Program-made: the position numbers and the translations under genes
From: Dorea_A amylophila
GTDB lineage: Bacteria > Bacillota > Clostridia > Lachnospirales > Lachnospiraceae
DNA: 64,000 bases
Assembly: GCF_025567265.1 (NCBI RefSeq)
Contig: NZ_JAOQJW010000003.1
Coordinates: 123,045-187,044, forward strand
Reading direction: 5' to 3'
Shown here: positions 18,179-27,200 of the stretch, in pieces
How the letters are laid out: each line of letters opens with the position of its first letter
Position numbering within the stretch: position 1 is the first letter of the stretch
Notes under the pieces: generated by a model
The model's input: only the letters and a program-made list of their open reading frames with translations
Databases searched by the model: none
Told to the model about the DNA's origin: nothing

Positions 18179-19468
18179 TTATCTCACCTCCTGACTCTTC
18201 TGCATTCTTTCTTTATCTTCCACACGTTTTTCATTCTGGCTCTGTTCTTCTGCTTTCTGAAGTTTCGCTTCGATTTCCAAGGAATGTTTCTCAATCTGAA
18301 CGGTCATACGAACTTCCTTACGGAGTCGCTTCAATTCCTCATTGATTTCGGACAATCGTTCTTCCCCAGTCTCCCTGCCCCCATTCCGATACAATCTTCT
18401 GCGTTCTTTCATAAGTTCCGCAATCTGCTTTTGCAATGGCTCTCGGTATGCGGCAAGCTGCTCTCTGGTTATGATGTCATGTTTCATTAGAAATTCAATC
18501 TGTTCAATCCTGCGGTCCAGTTTCCGGATATCCTCTCTGACAGCGTATGGACTCCTTTTCGGTCTTTTTGGCAGTACCCCCATTTGATATAAATAGGAAT
18601 AATACAGTGCCTGAATCCCGGTCAGTTTCTTTTTGGGATGAATCTGTACTGCCTTTTGATAGACTCGTTTCACCTTGGGCTGTAGTATCTGCCCACGTAT
18701 TTCCTCTTCGGAATAGTTTTTTCCAAGAGAACGCAGACGGATATACCGTTCCATTCCCGGAGCTTTTAAAGAGATGTATTTCCGGTTCAGTTTCCATGTA
18801 TATCCCCGCTTTTCCATCTCTTTTAGGAATTGTGACCAGGAGTAGCTTTCCTGTACCGATTCCCTGATATCCAAACGGATCGCCGTTCTCCATGTCGGCT
18901 TTCCTTCCTGTTCTGCTTTCCACTGTACATAAGGGATTGATTTTTTCTGATTGGATTCAATGATAGACAGACCATATTTTCTGCACAGGTCATCGGAAAT
19001 CTTGCGGATCTCCGTATAATAACTCTTGGCATTACTATGGTACTTATGTCCATCCACCATGCTTACAGAATTCCAGACAATATGATTATGATAGTGTCTG
19101 GTATTAAGATGTGTCGTTATGACTACTTCAAATTGTCCTTTTAAGAGCCGGTCTGCCAGTTCCTGCCCGATGAGATGTGCCAGTTCCGGTGTCACTTCAC
19201 CTTCTGCAAAACTCTGTACCAGATGATATCCTTCTACACCGCCCATCTTATGGAATCTCCTTTTCGTTGCCACCATATCTTCATACGCATTTTCATTGGT
19301 ACATCCGATGGTATCTTCAAAAACCGCCTGTTCTGTCTTGGTCCGATTCATTGCATAATCGATGGCAGCCTCCAGAGAGTCTGCTTTCTGTGTGGTCTTT
19401 TCTTTGTCTTTCACATATTCGATAGAACGGTCCAGGCGGTGGACGGGGATAACACTTGTATAAGCCAT
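18179..19468 (-). CDS. mobA: MobA/VirD2-type relaxase (MOBP)
   Basis: 429 residues. N-terminal nicking domain: the candidate active Tyr is in the first strand region (MAYTSVIPVHRLDRSIEYV) and the metal-binding triad is TRHYHNHIVWN near residue 125, with the family phrase YHSNAKSYYTEIRKISDDLC behind it. The C-terminal 200 residues are coiled-coil-like and charged. It nicks oriT and leads the strand into the recipient. MobC lies just upstream and the oriT candidate about 500 bp upstream. Confidence 0.94.
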   Translation of the reverse strand: MAYTSVIPVHRLDRSIEYVKDKEKTTQKADSLEAAIDYAMNRTKTEQAVFEDTIGCTNENAYEDMVATKRRFHKMGGVEGYHLVQSFAEGEVTPELAHLIGQELADRLLKGQFEVVITTHLNTRHYHNHIVWNSVSMVDGHKYHSNAKSYYTEIRKISDDLCRKYGLSIIESNQKKSIPYVQWKAEQEGKPTWRTAIRLDIRESVQESYSWSQFLKEMEKRGYTWKLNRKYISLKAPGMERYIRLRSLGKNYSEEEIRGQILQPKVKRVYQKAVQIHPKKKLTGIQALYYSYLYQMGVLPKRPKRSPYAVREDIRKLDRRIEQIEFLMKHDIITREQLAAYREPLQKQIAELMKERRRLYRNGGRETGEERLSEINEELKRLRKEVRMTVQIEKHSLEIEAKLQKAEEQSQNEKRVEDKERMQKSQEVR

Positions 19469-19474
19469 CCGGCA

Positions 19475-19783
19475 TTACCACTCTTCCTTTACCAGATGCC
19501 ATGTTTCTTTGGTAAGACGCAGCATTTCCTGAATGCTCTGCTCACTTGCCATTCCAGAAGCATTGGCAACATGGGCGAGCTGATTGGCATTGTTGCATAA
19601 GCCTGCAATTTTTCGGAGCAATTCTGGGTGATGCTCACAGGGTTTCGCATGTACCTGTGCTCCTAAAATCAACGAACGCATAAACTCTTCCCGGCTCAGA
19701 CCGCTTCTTTCGACCTGCTCATTCAGTTCCCTGACTTCCCTTGCGTTAAGCCGTACCGGGATCACATGGTTTCGTTTTCGCAT
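19475..19783 (-). CDS. mobC: MobC-type relaxosome accessory protein
   Basis: 102 residues. An N-terminal ribbon-helix-helix (HVIPVRLNAREVRELNEQV then GLSREEFMRSLIL) is followed by the MobC helical domain with LCNNANQLAHVANASG, the conserved phrase of the family. MobC opens oriT DNA for the relaxase. It overlaps the end of the DUF3789 gene upstream and lies 6 bp before the relaxase gene. Confidence 0.94.
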   Translation of the reverse strand: MRKRNHVIPVRLNAREVRELNEQVERSGLSREEFMRSLILGAQVHAKPCEHHPELLRKIAGLCNNANQLAHVANASGMASEQSIQEMLRLTKETWHLVKEEW

Positions 19784-19938
19784 TGCATCACCGTCCCTTC
19801 TTTTTTCTCTTCCTCTTTCATCATACCGCCAAGATCCTCATCGGATTTTTTCGCTGCAACCATGCAACAGGTCACTACCACTCCTATAAATCCTCCGCTC
19901 ATCAATGCGATTACGATTATTACTCCGTTTCTTAACAT
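19762..19938 (-). CDS. DUF3789 single-helix membrane protein
   Basis: 58 residues from the ATG at 19936-19938, preceded by AAGGAAGGA. One membrane helix (IIVIALMSGGFIGVVVTCC) and a charged tail rich in Asp, Glu and Lys. A longer frame would run through the oriT palindromes and lacks a ribosome site. DUF3789 proteins are typical companions of MobC in Firmicutes ICEs. Confidence 0.75.
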   Translation of the reverse strand: MLRNGVIIVIALMSGGFIGVVVTCCMVAAKKSDEDLGGMMKEEEKKEGTVMQCENETM

Positions 19939-19979
19939 GACTTGATCCTTCCTTTCCATTTCCGTCTGTGTCTGGGGGA

Positions 19980-20018
19980 TTGGGGTTCTCCCCAAAGTGC
20001 GTTTGGATATCCAAACGC
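19980..20018 (+). other. oriT: candidate origin of transfer (oriT)
   Basis: Two adjoining palindromes lie just upstream of DUF3789/mobC/relaxase: TTGGGG-TTCT-CCCCAA (19980-19995), then GCGTTTGGATATCCAAACGC (19999-20018), a perfect 20-bp palindrome. The bridge reads AAGTGCG (19995-20001). R1162/RSF1010-type oriT, cut by MOBP relaxases, has a hairpin followed by TAAGTGCG and the nick; the arrangement here matches on the plus strand. Position, palindromes and motif support oriT; the nick position is inferred. Confidence 0.7.
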
Positions 20019-20076
20019 TATGCTTGCAATACGAGTACCGCCAGTTTCTGTAGCACTGGATTGACTCGATTCTGAT

Positions 20077-20400
20077 TTATTTTGATTCTTTTATCTGTAC
20101 CAGTCCATCGAGTGTCGTACAAATGATATGGAGTCTGTCTGCCATACTGATTTCGGTATTCATTGTTCCTGTCACTTCTTTTCCACATACGACTACCATC
20201 CGGCATCTCCGCAAAAGGATATGTGACATTCTTCCATATCCCTGCATATCTTCTGCATCGGACTCTTCCAAGAATGGTGAGAATACAAATCTCGGACAGA
20301 TTGGTACATACCCAAGTTCATAGATTTTTCTGCAATATTTCTGCACTTTTACCCGGCTTTCTTCTGCTGAACAGCACACATAAGCCAGCGCCTGTTCCAT
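20077..20400 (-). CDS. DUF4406/DUF7768-like nucleoside-deoxyribosyltransferase-fold protein
   Basis: 107 residues from the ATG spaced nine bases behind GGAAGGAG; an ATG nine bases earlier touches the site. The fold signature is clear: AYVCCSAEESRVKVQKYCR, PICPRFVFSPFL, RMVVVCGKEVTGTMNTEI, as in small proteins related to nucleoside 2-deoxyribosyltransferases and DprA-like Rossmann folds. These are frequent on phages and ICEs and may sense or process nucleotides. The catalytic Glu typical of true transferases is not evident. Confidence 0.7.
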   Translation of the reverse strand: MEQALAYVCCSAEESRVKVQKYCRKIYELGYVPICPRFVFSPFLEESDAEDMQGYGRMSHILLRRCRMVVVCGKEVTGTMNTEISMADRLHIICTTLDGLVQIKESK

Positions 20401-20444
20401 ACGCTCCATCTCCTTCCTGCATCCAGTTGGATGCCACTCATTTT

Positions 20445-20477
20445 CTCTATAAAAAACAAGATGTCCAATTGGACATC
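20445..20477 (-). terminator. intrinsic terminator behind the beta-class methyltransferase
   Basis: On the minus strand GATGTCC-AATT-GGACATC (an 18-bp perfect palindrome, 20460-20477) is followed by TTGTTTTTTAT. It lies 5 bp behind the methyltransferase stop codon, separating that transcript from the mobilisation genes. Confidence 0.8.
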
Positions 20478-20481
20478 CCGG

Positions 20482-21285
20482 CTACTTTTCATCCTCTTTC
20501 TGCTCTGCTTCTAATGCAATTTTCACTCTGTCACTTCCCAGTTTGTAGTAGGCATCTGTTACCTCAATTCCCACTGCACGATAACCTGTCATAACCGCTG
20601 CAAGGACAGTTGTTCCTGCTCCGACAAACGGGTCCAGGATCAGCCCTCTCGGTTCACAAATCTGGATAACATCTTTCATAAGCTGCAACGGTTTCTCTGT
20701 CACATGAATCCGGTTCTGCGGATTGCCATATCGGAAGACGCCCGGCAGACAAGATACCGGACGGTTGATCGGCATCGGTCCGTTACTGCCCCACACAATA
20801 TATTCAGCCTGCTGGCGGAAACGGCCTTTCTGTGGACGGGAGTTTCCCTTATCCCACACCGCTGTTCCTCGCCAGATCCATCCTGCCCACTGCAATGCAT
20901 CGGTAATCGATGGATACTGACGCCAGTCAATGAACAGACAGATCGGAGCACCTTTCTTGCAGGCTTTCCGCACATCATAGAGCCATTCAGCCATCCAGTG
21001 CGTCCAAGATCTCTGGTCTTTGTTATCCCCATCGAAATCCGGAAGTGCATTGGCAGCACTCATACTGCTGTATTTCTGATTTGTAGTACGATTTCTTTCA
21101 TTCTGTTTTGTTCCACCGGATGCATACGGCGGATCGGTAATAACTGCATCAAAGATTCCCGGCTGGAATGCTTTGACCAGTTTTAATGTATCTCCATGTA
21201 ATATTTTCCAGTTTTCCCCTTCAGTATATTCCTCCGGGTATGTTCCCTCTTTCATAAGTTCTTCCAAACTCAGGCCATTTGTCAT
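20482..21285 (-). CDS. orphan site-specific DNA methyltransferase (beta class, N4/N6)
   Basis: About 267 residues; of three clustered ATGs the third has the best spacing to AAAGGA. The catalytic motif IV is TDPPYASGG near residue 52 and the SAM-binding motif I is DPFVGAGTT near 215, the order (IV before I) of beta-class amino-methyltransferases. No restriction endonuclease is adjacent, so it is probably protective against host restriction or regulatory. It ends in a strong terminator. Confidence 0.92.
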   Translation of the reverse strand: MTNGLSLEELMKEGTYPEEYTEGENWKILHGDTLKLVKAFQPGIFDAVITDPPYASGGTKQNERNRTTNQKYSSMSAANALPDFDGDNKDQRSWTHWMAEWLYDVRKACKKGAPICLFIDWRQYPSITDALQWAGWIWRGTAVWDKGNSRPQKGRFRQQAEYIVWGSNGPMPINRPVSCLPGVFRYGNPQNRIHVTEKPLQLMKDVIQICEPRGLILDPFVGAGTTVLAAVMTGYRAVGIEVTDAYYKLGSDRVKIALEAEQKEDEK

Positions 21286-21305
21286 AGGCATCATCCTTTC
21301 TTTTC

Positions 21306-22052
21306 TCAGCGTTCCGGCTGATTTTTCTTCTTTGTCTTTTTATTTTCTTTGGGCGGCGGACTCAACTCAGTTTCTACATATTCGCTGATAATCAAAAGTG
21401 CTTTGTAATAGTCCCCACTTTCCAATACCCTTTTACGCATTTCTTTTGCTTCTGCTGTCTGTTTATTCTTTTTCAAAAGAGTTGAGGCATCGCCCATAAT
21501 GGAAAAAATATTCCCATCATGTCCAAGGAGCTGTAACTTGGGACGTTGTTTCTCAGGCTTTGTCGGAATCTGCTCTGTTTTCTTTTCATACATTTTCGGC
21601 TGTTCCATATTAGGATGCCAAAAATGCACATTCATCGTTCCACCATCTACCTTGATATCCCTCTGTTCAAATCCTTCACCCCACCCGTCACTGTACTGCC
21701 CTGTAATGTATTCGGTGAATTCCTGTAGTTCTTCCTGACTTAAAAATTCATTTAATTCCAGTTTGGTACAGCCGTACAGGATTCCGTCTTTGTTTTCTAT
21801 CGTAACAACTGCACTTTGTATCTTTTCCTGAATGGACTCACTTCCGTCAAAATACTGCATGAGATCATCTTCCCCATAGCGTTCCAGTTCTTCTCGGATG
21901 ACTTCTTCATAATCGGCAAGTTCTGTTCCATCTAATGGCATTCCATATTCATCACTCTCCGACCACTCTTCTTCCCATTCGGATTCTTCTGAATAAAGAT
22001 TTCCAGTCAGCTCCGTCAACAGATGTACGTGCATCGTTCCTTTTTCTTCCAT
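21306..22052 (-). CDS. acidic ICE protein of unknown function
   Basis: 248 residues, strongly acidic in the first 80 (runs such as SEWEEEWSESDEY). The middle (about 95-150) looks like a folded alpha/beta domain (ELNEFLSQEELQEFTEYITGQ, MNVHFWHPN). A second conserved-looking module near 170-225 (LQLLGHDGNIFSIMGDAS) recurs on related mobile elements by memory. The end is basic and finishes KNQPER, the same six residues that end the ArdC-like protein 5 kb away. AAGAAGGTGAT precedes the ATG. Function not recognised; DNA mimicry is conceivable from the acidity. Confidence 0.65.
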   Translation of the reverse strand: MEEKGTMHVHLLTELTGNLYSEESEWEEEWSESDEYGMPLDGTELADYEEVIREELERYGEDDLMQYFDGSESIQEKIQSAVVTIENKDGILYGCTKLELNEFLSQEELQEFTEYITGQYSDGWGEGFEQRDIKVDGGTMNVHFWHPNMEQPKMYEKKTEQIPTKPEKQRPKLQLLGHDGNIFSIMGDASTLLKKNKQTAEAKEMRKRVLESGDYYKALLIISEYVETELSPPPKENKKTKKKNQPER

Positions 22053-22058
22053 TCTCTA

Positions 22059-23036
22059 TCACCTTCTTTCTAATGGTCTGTCCCTGCATTTATTTGTCTG
22101 CTTTTTTTCTTTCGCAAGGTCTGCATAATCTGCCCCTTCTTTTTCCGGCAGATTGCAAATAATCTGATACGTTCCCTCGTAATGTTTTTTCATCTGTTCT
22201 TTCGCCCATCTCCCGGCAAAGTCATTATCGGTGCAGATTTCAATTTCTTTGATTTCCGGATGGTTCTTCAGAAACTCTTCCAGTGCATCCGGCAGCTTTT
22301 TAAAACGTTCACTCTGTATCTGTGTGTTTTCTTTCGGAGCAGCGATTCCTCCAAGGGAAAGACGATATTTATCCCTCTTTCCTTCTTCCAGTGTCATGTG
22401 GGCCAGTGCATCAATACACGCTTCATATACGACAACTCGTTTTGTTTCTCTTTCAGGTGGAATACAAAAGCTGTACTTTTTTTCACTCCCGGTCTGCTCC
22501 ATCTTGAATCCTTTCCCGTTTTTTTCATAGATTCCTCGCAGGAATGCATATCTTGCTTTTCCGGATTCATCTTTTCCAACAAAAACAGCGTTATGGTACG
22601 GGACACTTTCATAAAGGATTTCATGCGAAATGCAATACGTGATCACTTCATCGCTGATTCCTCTGTGGTTTAAATAAGCCCTGATTCGTCTGCAATTACA
22701 ATATCTCTCCGGCAGCTTAAAGGGTGGTTTTTCCTTTTTCGCAGACTGTGTCGGAATAAAAGACGGACTCTCTTCGCACAACAGTTTTACGGCATCTGTA
22801 AATTTCATTCCATCTACTTCAATCAGGAACCGCAGTGCGGACACGCCACCGATATCTCTGGATTTCCAATGCCATTTGCTGGACAGTTCATTGATTTTAA
22901 AACTGTCATGGTCCGTCAACTGCCATTCATTTCTGGTTCTTGTCTTTTGCAACCGCTGTGCCTGATGCGTCCGCAAATACTCATACGCAGTCATATTTTT
23001 TGCTGCCTGAATCTCTTCTTCCGTTACCCAGGGCAT
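22059..23036 (-). CDS. DUF3991 + TOPRIM domain protein (primase-like)
   Basis: 325 residues. The N-terminal part carries a DNA-primase-like fold without the usual zinc cysteines; DUF3991 spans about 110-180 (AYLNHRGISDEVITYC). The TOPRIM domain follows, with the catalytic Glu in VVVYEACIDALA near 205 and the acidic pair in EICTDNDFAG near 275. Proteins of this type prime the transferred strand or act in element replication. Its ATG overlaps the metK stop as TAATG. Confidence 0.88.
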   Translation of the reverse strand: MPWVTEEEIQAAKNMTAYEYLRTHQAQRLQKTRTRNEWQLTDHDSFKINELSSKWHWKSRDIGGVSALRFLIEVDGMKFTDAVKLLCEESPSFIPTQSAKKEKPPFKLPERYCNCRRIRAYLNHRGISDEVITYCISHEILYESVPYHNAVFVGKDESGKARYAFLRGIYEKNGKGFKMEQTGSEKKYSFCIPPERETKRVVVYEACIDALAHMTLEEGKRDKYRLSLGGIAAPKENTQIQSERFKKLPDALEEFLKNHPEIKEIEICTDNDFAGRWAKEQMKKHYEGTYQIICNLPEKEGADYADLAKEKKQTNKCRDRPLERR

Positions 23037-24199
23037 TACAGAATTGCATCCTGAAGATCCAGTACCTTATCCGTCCGCTCCCAAGGAAACTCCTTTCTTC
23101 CAAAATGACCAAAAACTGCCGTCTGCCGGAAAATCGGACGGTTCAGTCGAAGGGATTCCATGATCTGAACAGGTGTCACTCCAAACACCAGTGGGATTGC
23201 TGCCGCCAGACAATCATCCGCACACACTTTCCCTGTATCAAAGGTATCCACCTCAATCATAACCGGCTCTGCTACTCCGATTGCATAAGCCAGAGACACC
23301 TGACACTTGCTTGCAAACTCAGCAGCTACTATATTTTTTGCGATATACCTTGCCATATAAGCTGCCGAACGGTCTACTTTCGAACAGTCCTTTCCTGAAA
23401 ATGCACCGCCGCCATGCGGAACCATACTTCCATAAGTATCCACCATCAGCTTTCTTCCGGTCAGTCCGGTATCTGCATCAAACCCTCCACACACAAATTT
23501 TCCTGACGGATTGATCAGAATCTTCGTATCCTCATCCGGCGGCAGTAATCTGAGTGCTGAGCGAAGCACTTTCTCTCTGATTTCGGCATCTAACTTCTTC
23601 AGGCTCTTTTCTGCACCATGCTGGCAGGAAACAACAACACTTTCCAGTCTCACTGGCTTTCCATCTTCATATTCTACGGTTACCTGTGCTTTTCCATCCG
23701 AAAAGATATCTTTGATATATCCGCTTCTTCTGCAAGCCGAAAGTTCACGTGTGATCCGGTGTGCCAGAACAGTCGGCATTGGCATAAGCTGCGGAGTATC
23801 ATCACACGCATATCCGACCATAACACCCTGATCTCCAGCTCCCCTGCTTCTATCTCTTAATTTTGCGCCGATATTATCCCGAAATTCTTTCGACACACTC
23901 ACTGCTTTCGCAATATCTGGACTCTGCTGGTGTACAAACGTATCCATTTCTATCCCATCTGTACAATATCCACACTCTTCTAAAACTTTTCGGATCACAT
24001 CAAACACTGGTGGTTCATATCCGCTGGTGATTTCTCCTGCTACAAACACATTTCCTCTTGTAGCAAGGACTTCACACGCCACTCTCGAAGATGGATCGTA
24101 ACGCAGACATTCATCTAAGATTGCATCTGCTATCTGATCGCATACTTTGTCTGGGTGTCCTTCTGTTACTGATTCTGCTGTATAAAAACGTCTCATCAT
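23036..24199 (-). CDS. metK: S-adenosylmethionine synthetase carried on the ICE
   Basis: 387 residues from the first ATG of an ATG-ATG pair behind AAGGAG; full length for the family (usual 380-400). Signature motifs are intact: GHPDKVCDQIADAILD near residues 13-28, GAGDQGVMVGYACD near 115 and GGGAFSGKDCSKVDRS near 265. It makes SAM from ATP and methionine. Lying between an adhesin and a primase-like gene in the transfer operon, it is cargo rather than the house copy; its obvious customers are the two methyltransferases of the same element. I see no SAM riboswitch in the 85-bp leader. Confidence 0.95.
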   Translation of the reverse strand: MMRRFYTAESVTEGHPDKVCDQIADAILDECLRYDPSSRVACEVLATRGNVFVAGEITSGYEPPVFDVIRKVLEECGYCTDGIEMDTFVHQQSPDIAKAVSVSKEFRDNIGAKLRDRSRGAGDQGVMVGYACDDTPQLMPMPTVLAHRITRELSACRRSGYIKDIFSDGKAQVTVEYEDGKPVRLESVVVSCQHGAEKSLKKLDAEIREKVLRSALRLLPPDEDTKILINPSGKFVCGGFDADTGLTGRKLMVDTYGSMVPHGGGAFSGKDCSKVDRSAAYMARYIAKNIVAAEFASKCQVSLAYAIGVAEPVMIEVDTFDTGKVCADDCLAAAIPLVFGVTPVQIMESLRLNRPIFRQTAVFGHFGRKEFPWERTDKVLDLQDAIL

Positions 24200-24216
24200 T
24201 CTTCTCCTTATATACA

Positions 24217-24257
24217 GACAGGGCAGAAGCTGCTTTATGCACATCTCCTGCCCTGTC
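24217..24257 (-). terminator. hairpin between adhesin and metK
   Basis: GACAGGGCAG and CTGCCCTGTC form a perfect 10-bp stem 28 bp behind the adhesin stop codon. No U-run follows (TGTATATAAGGAG), so it may stabilise the adhesin message or terminate weakly, letting some transcripts reach metK. Confidence 0.5.
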
Positions 24258-24284
24258 AGATTGGTTTATCCTGTAATTCTTATT

Positions 24285-27200
24285 TTATTTTTCTTCTGTT
24301 TCTTTTTTGTTGTCTGTCATTTTTGACTTCTTTCTGCGGTATACAGTCACTCCTGTAGCTGTTCCAGCAGATGCCAGTGCAAGCAGAACAAACGCCCATA
24401 TTTTCTGGTTATCACCTGTTTTTGGTGCATTTGTTTTTTCTGTTGTTTTCTCCGGTGTTCTGGCATCTTTCATTTCTACTTTCTGGACTTCCATTGTATC
24501 TTTCAATGTAAATGTGACATCTTCCGCAATCTCGTAACCATCCGGTGCTGTGATCTCACGCAGAGTAAGTTCTTCATTGACTGGGAGTTTTTCAACGGAA
24601 TGTGGTTTTCCATCTGTAATCCACTCTTCCAGAACAGTTCCGTCTTTGCGGATAATCTGAAGCTTTGCCCCTTCCAGTTCTTTTCCGGTTGTAAGGTCTG
24701 TTTTTGAAATTTCCACTTTGGAATATTCATCTTTCATCTCAACCTTTGTCACACTGCCATCTTCTTTGACTTCAAACATCACATCGCTGGCAGACACATA
24801 GCCATCTTCATAAGGAGCCAGTTCCTCATGTAAGGTATAACTTCCTTCCGGCAGTCCGTAAATGACATGTTCTTCCTTACTGCTTACCCATTCTTCCACA
24901 ACATTTCCGTCTTTATCAATGACCTGCAGTTTGGCTCCTTCCAGCTCATTTCCGGTAGTTGCATCTGTTTTTGTAATGCGTGTTTCTGTCGGCTGATTCT
25001 CAACTTCTTTGTTCAGTTCAATCTTTGCAAGATTCTGATTTTCGTAAGTTGCATCTACATTCCATACTTCCTCATTTGGAAGATATCCAGCTTTTCTGAC
25101 TTCCTCTTTGACATAGTATTTTCCATGTGGAAGATCACTGTCGAAAGTAAGTGTTCCCTTTGCATCCGTTGCTTTCTTTTCCAGCAAGGTATCTTTCTCT
25201 ACGAGAACCTCTCCCTGATTAGAAAGAATATCTTCTGCAGCATACAGTCCAAAAATAACACCTTCCAGCTTTTCGCCTGTGACAGAATCTTTCTTTTCTA
25301 CTGATACGAAAACTTTCTGTCTTTCATTTTTATAGGTAACGCCTTCATAAACAACTGCCTGTGTATCATCCTCTGCTGTCAGGGTAAATTCTTTCTGTTC
25401 TGTATTTAGGACAAAATTCTCTCCTGCTACAACTTCTTTCAGATAATACGTTCCCAGTGGCAGATTGTTGATAACTGCTGTTCCATTTTCATCTGTAGTC
25501 AGTTTGGCTACCAGGTCATCTTTCTCATATCGGACAACTGGATTTCCTGCTTCGTCCTTTGCTCCGTCCGGTGAATAGATGGTATCTTTGGCATATATTT
25601 CGAATTCAGCGCCTTCTACTCCGGTTTCTTCATATTTAAAGCCTTTATAAATACCTGTTTCTTCTTTTCCAGATACGGCATTTCTTACTTTTGAAACCAG
25701 TGCTTTTACTTTTGCCAGAACAGAATCTCCGGTTACTTCGGTAAGCTGTTCTCCCTTTTTCGTCAGGAGCAGGCTTCCTACCTGTTCATCGTTTTTCTGT
25801 TCTACCTCTACAATCGCAGCTCCTGTATCTGGATCAATCTGATGTGCAGTGTTTGAGGATACTGTAATTACAATACCACTCTGTGGATTTTCTTTATATG
25901 TTCCTTTTGTAGTCTGTTCTAATGGTGAAATAATCGTTGTTCCATCATACAGGGACTCCTCGCTTCCCTGTCTTACAAATCCTTCCGGTGCTTTCACTTC
26001 TTCGATTCGGTAGGTAGAGCACTTCAGTTCCTGCGGTGTGATCAGATATCCTTCCTCGTTTGTTTCGAATACACTGATCTTTTCTTTCTTCGGATACTGA
26101 ACAACCTGTTCCACATATTTCTTATTTGTCACATCGTAAATCTTATAAGAAGCACCAGCCTTTAAAACAGTATTTCCAGTCTGTGCATCCTTCTTTACAA
26201 TTTTCAGCAAAAATTCAAACGGGCGGTCATCAAATACTCTCCACTGCATTGGCTCTCTGCTGTCATTTTCCACATTTACAACAAATGGATCAATGGTTTT
26301 CAAATTCTCAGGGGTAGTACTTTCCACTACAACATAACTTCCATACGGCAGTTCCGGGCTGACTGCATATCCTTTTGTATCAGTGATCAGTTCTGGTACT
26401 GGTACGGCTGTTCCATTCTCGTAAGTAACTGCAACCTGCTCTTTGCTGAAGTCATAATTTTTGAAATCGCTTGCTGTATAGCTTTCTCCATTGGCTGGCT
26501 TCAGTTTTCCATTTTTTACCTGTGTCAGGTCGCTGATCAGATATACCTTAAATCCTGCTCCTGCAACCAGGTCTGTTTCTGTCTGCTCTCCATCTTCACT
26601 GATTTTGATTAACTGGAATGCCTGTTTCTTTACCTGCTCTTTTACCGTAAGGTCTCTTGTCACTTCGGCAACATCCTGACCTTCATAAGTTACTGATACC
26701 TCGTATTTGGTAGTATCCAGTGTATATCCTTCCGGTGGAGTGATCTCTTTTACATACATTTCTCCAAGGTATAATTCTGAAAATTCCAGTGTTCCGTCAT
26801 CTCCGATGACTCCCTGTGCAATCAGGCTGTCCTGTTTATACAGAACCCCTGTTGTGCCATCCGGATGCACGATGTCCTCTTTTGCATACAGACCATACAC
26901 AGCACCACGAAGAACACTGTCCCCCTGCGCTTTAAATGCAAGTGTTTCTTTATCGATCTTTGCGATTTTCACCTTTCCGGTGACTCTCTCATCTGTTGCT
27001 GTTACAGTCATTGTCTTTCCGGCAGTAACAGCCACTTTATATACTTCTGTATTCAGTTTGTATCCTGTCGGAGCAGTGATCTCTTTCACGTACACTGTTT
27101 TCAGTGCAGAATCAAAATAATCGCTGACTGCTTTTCCGTCTGTTCCGGTTGCTGACATTGTCATCAGCAGATTTTCACACTTCTTATCAGTATAAATACC

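Noticed and set aside
20018..20206. 62-residue minus-strand frame between oriT and the DUF4406-like gene
   Set aside because: Overlaps the DUF4406-like gene in another frame and has no start signals.
24199..24284. SAM riboswitch before metK
   Set aside because: The leader is only 85 bp with a single simple hairpin; none of the SAM-I/II/III core features are visible.
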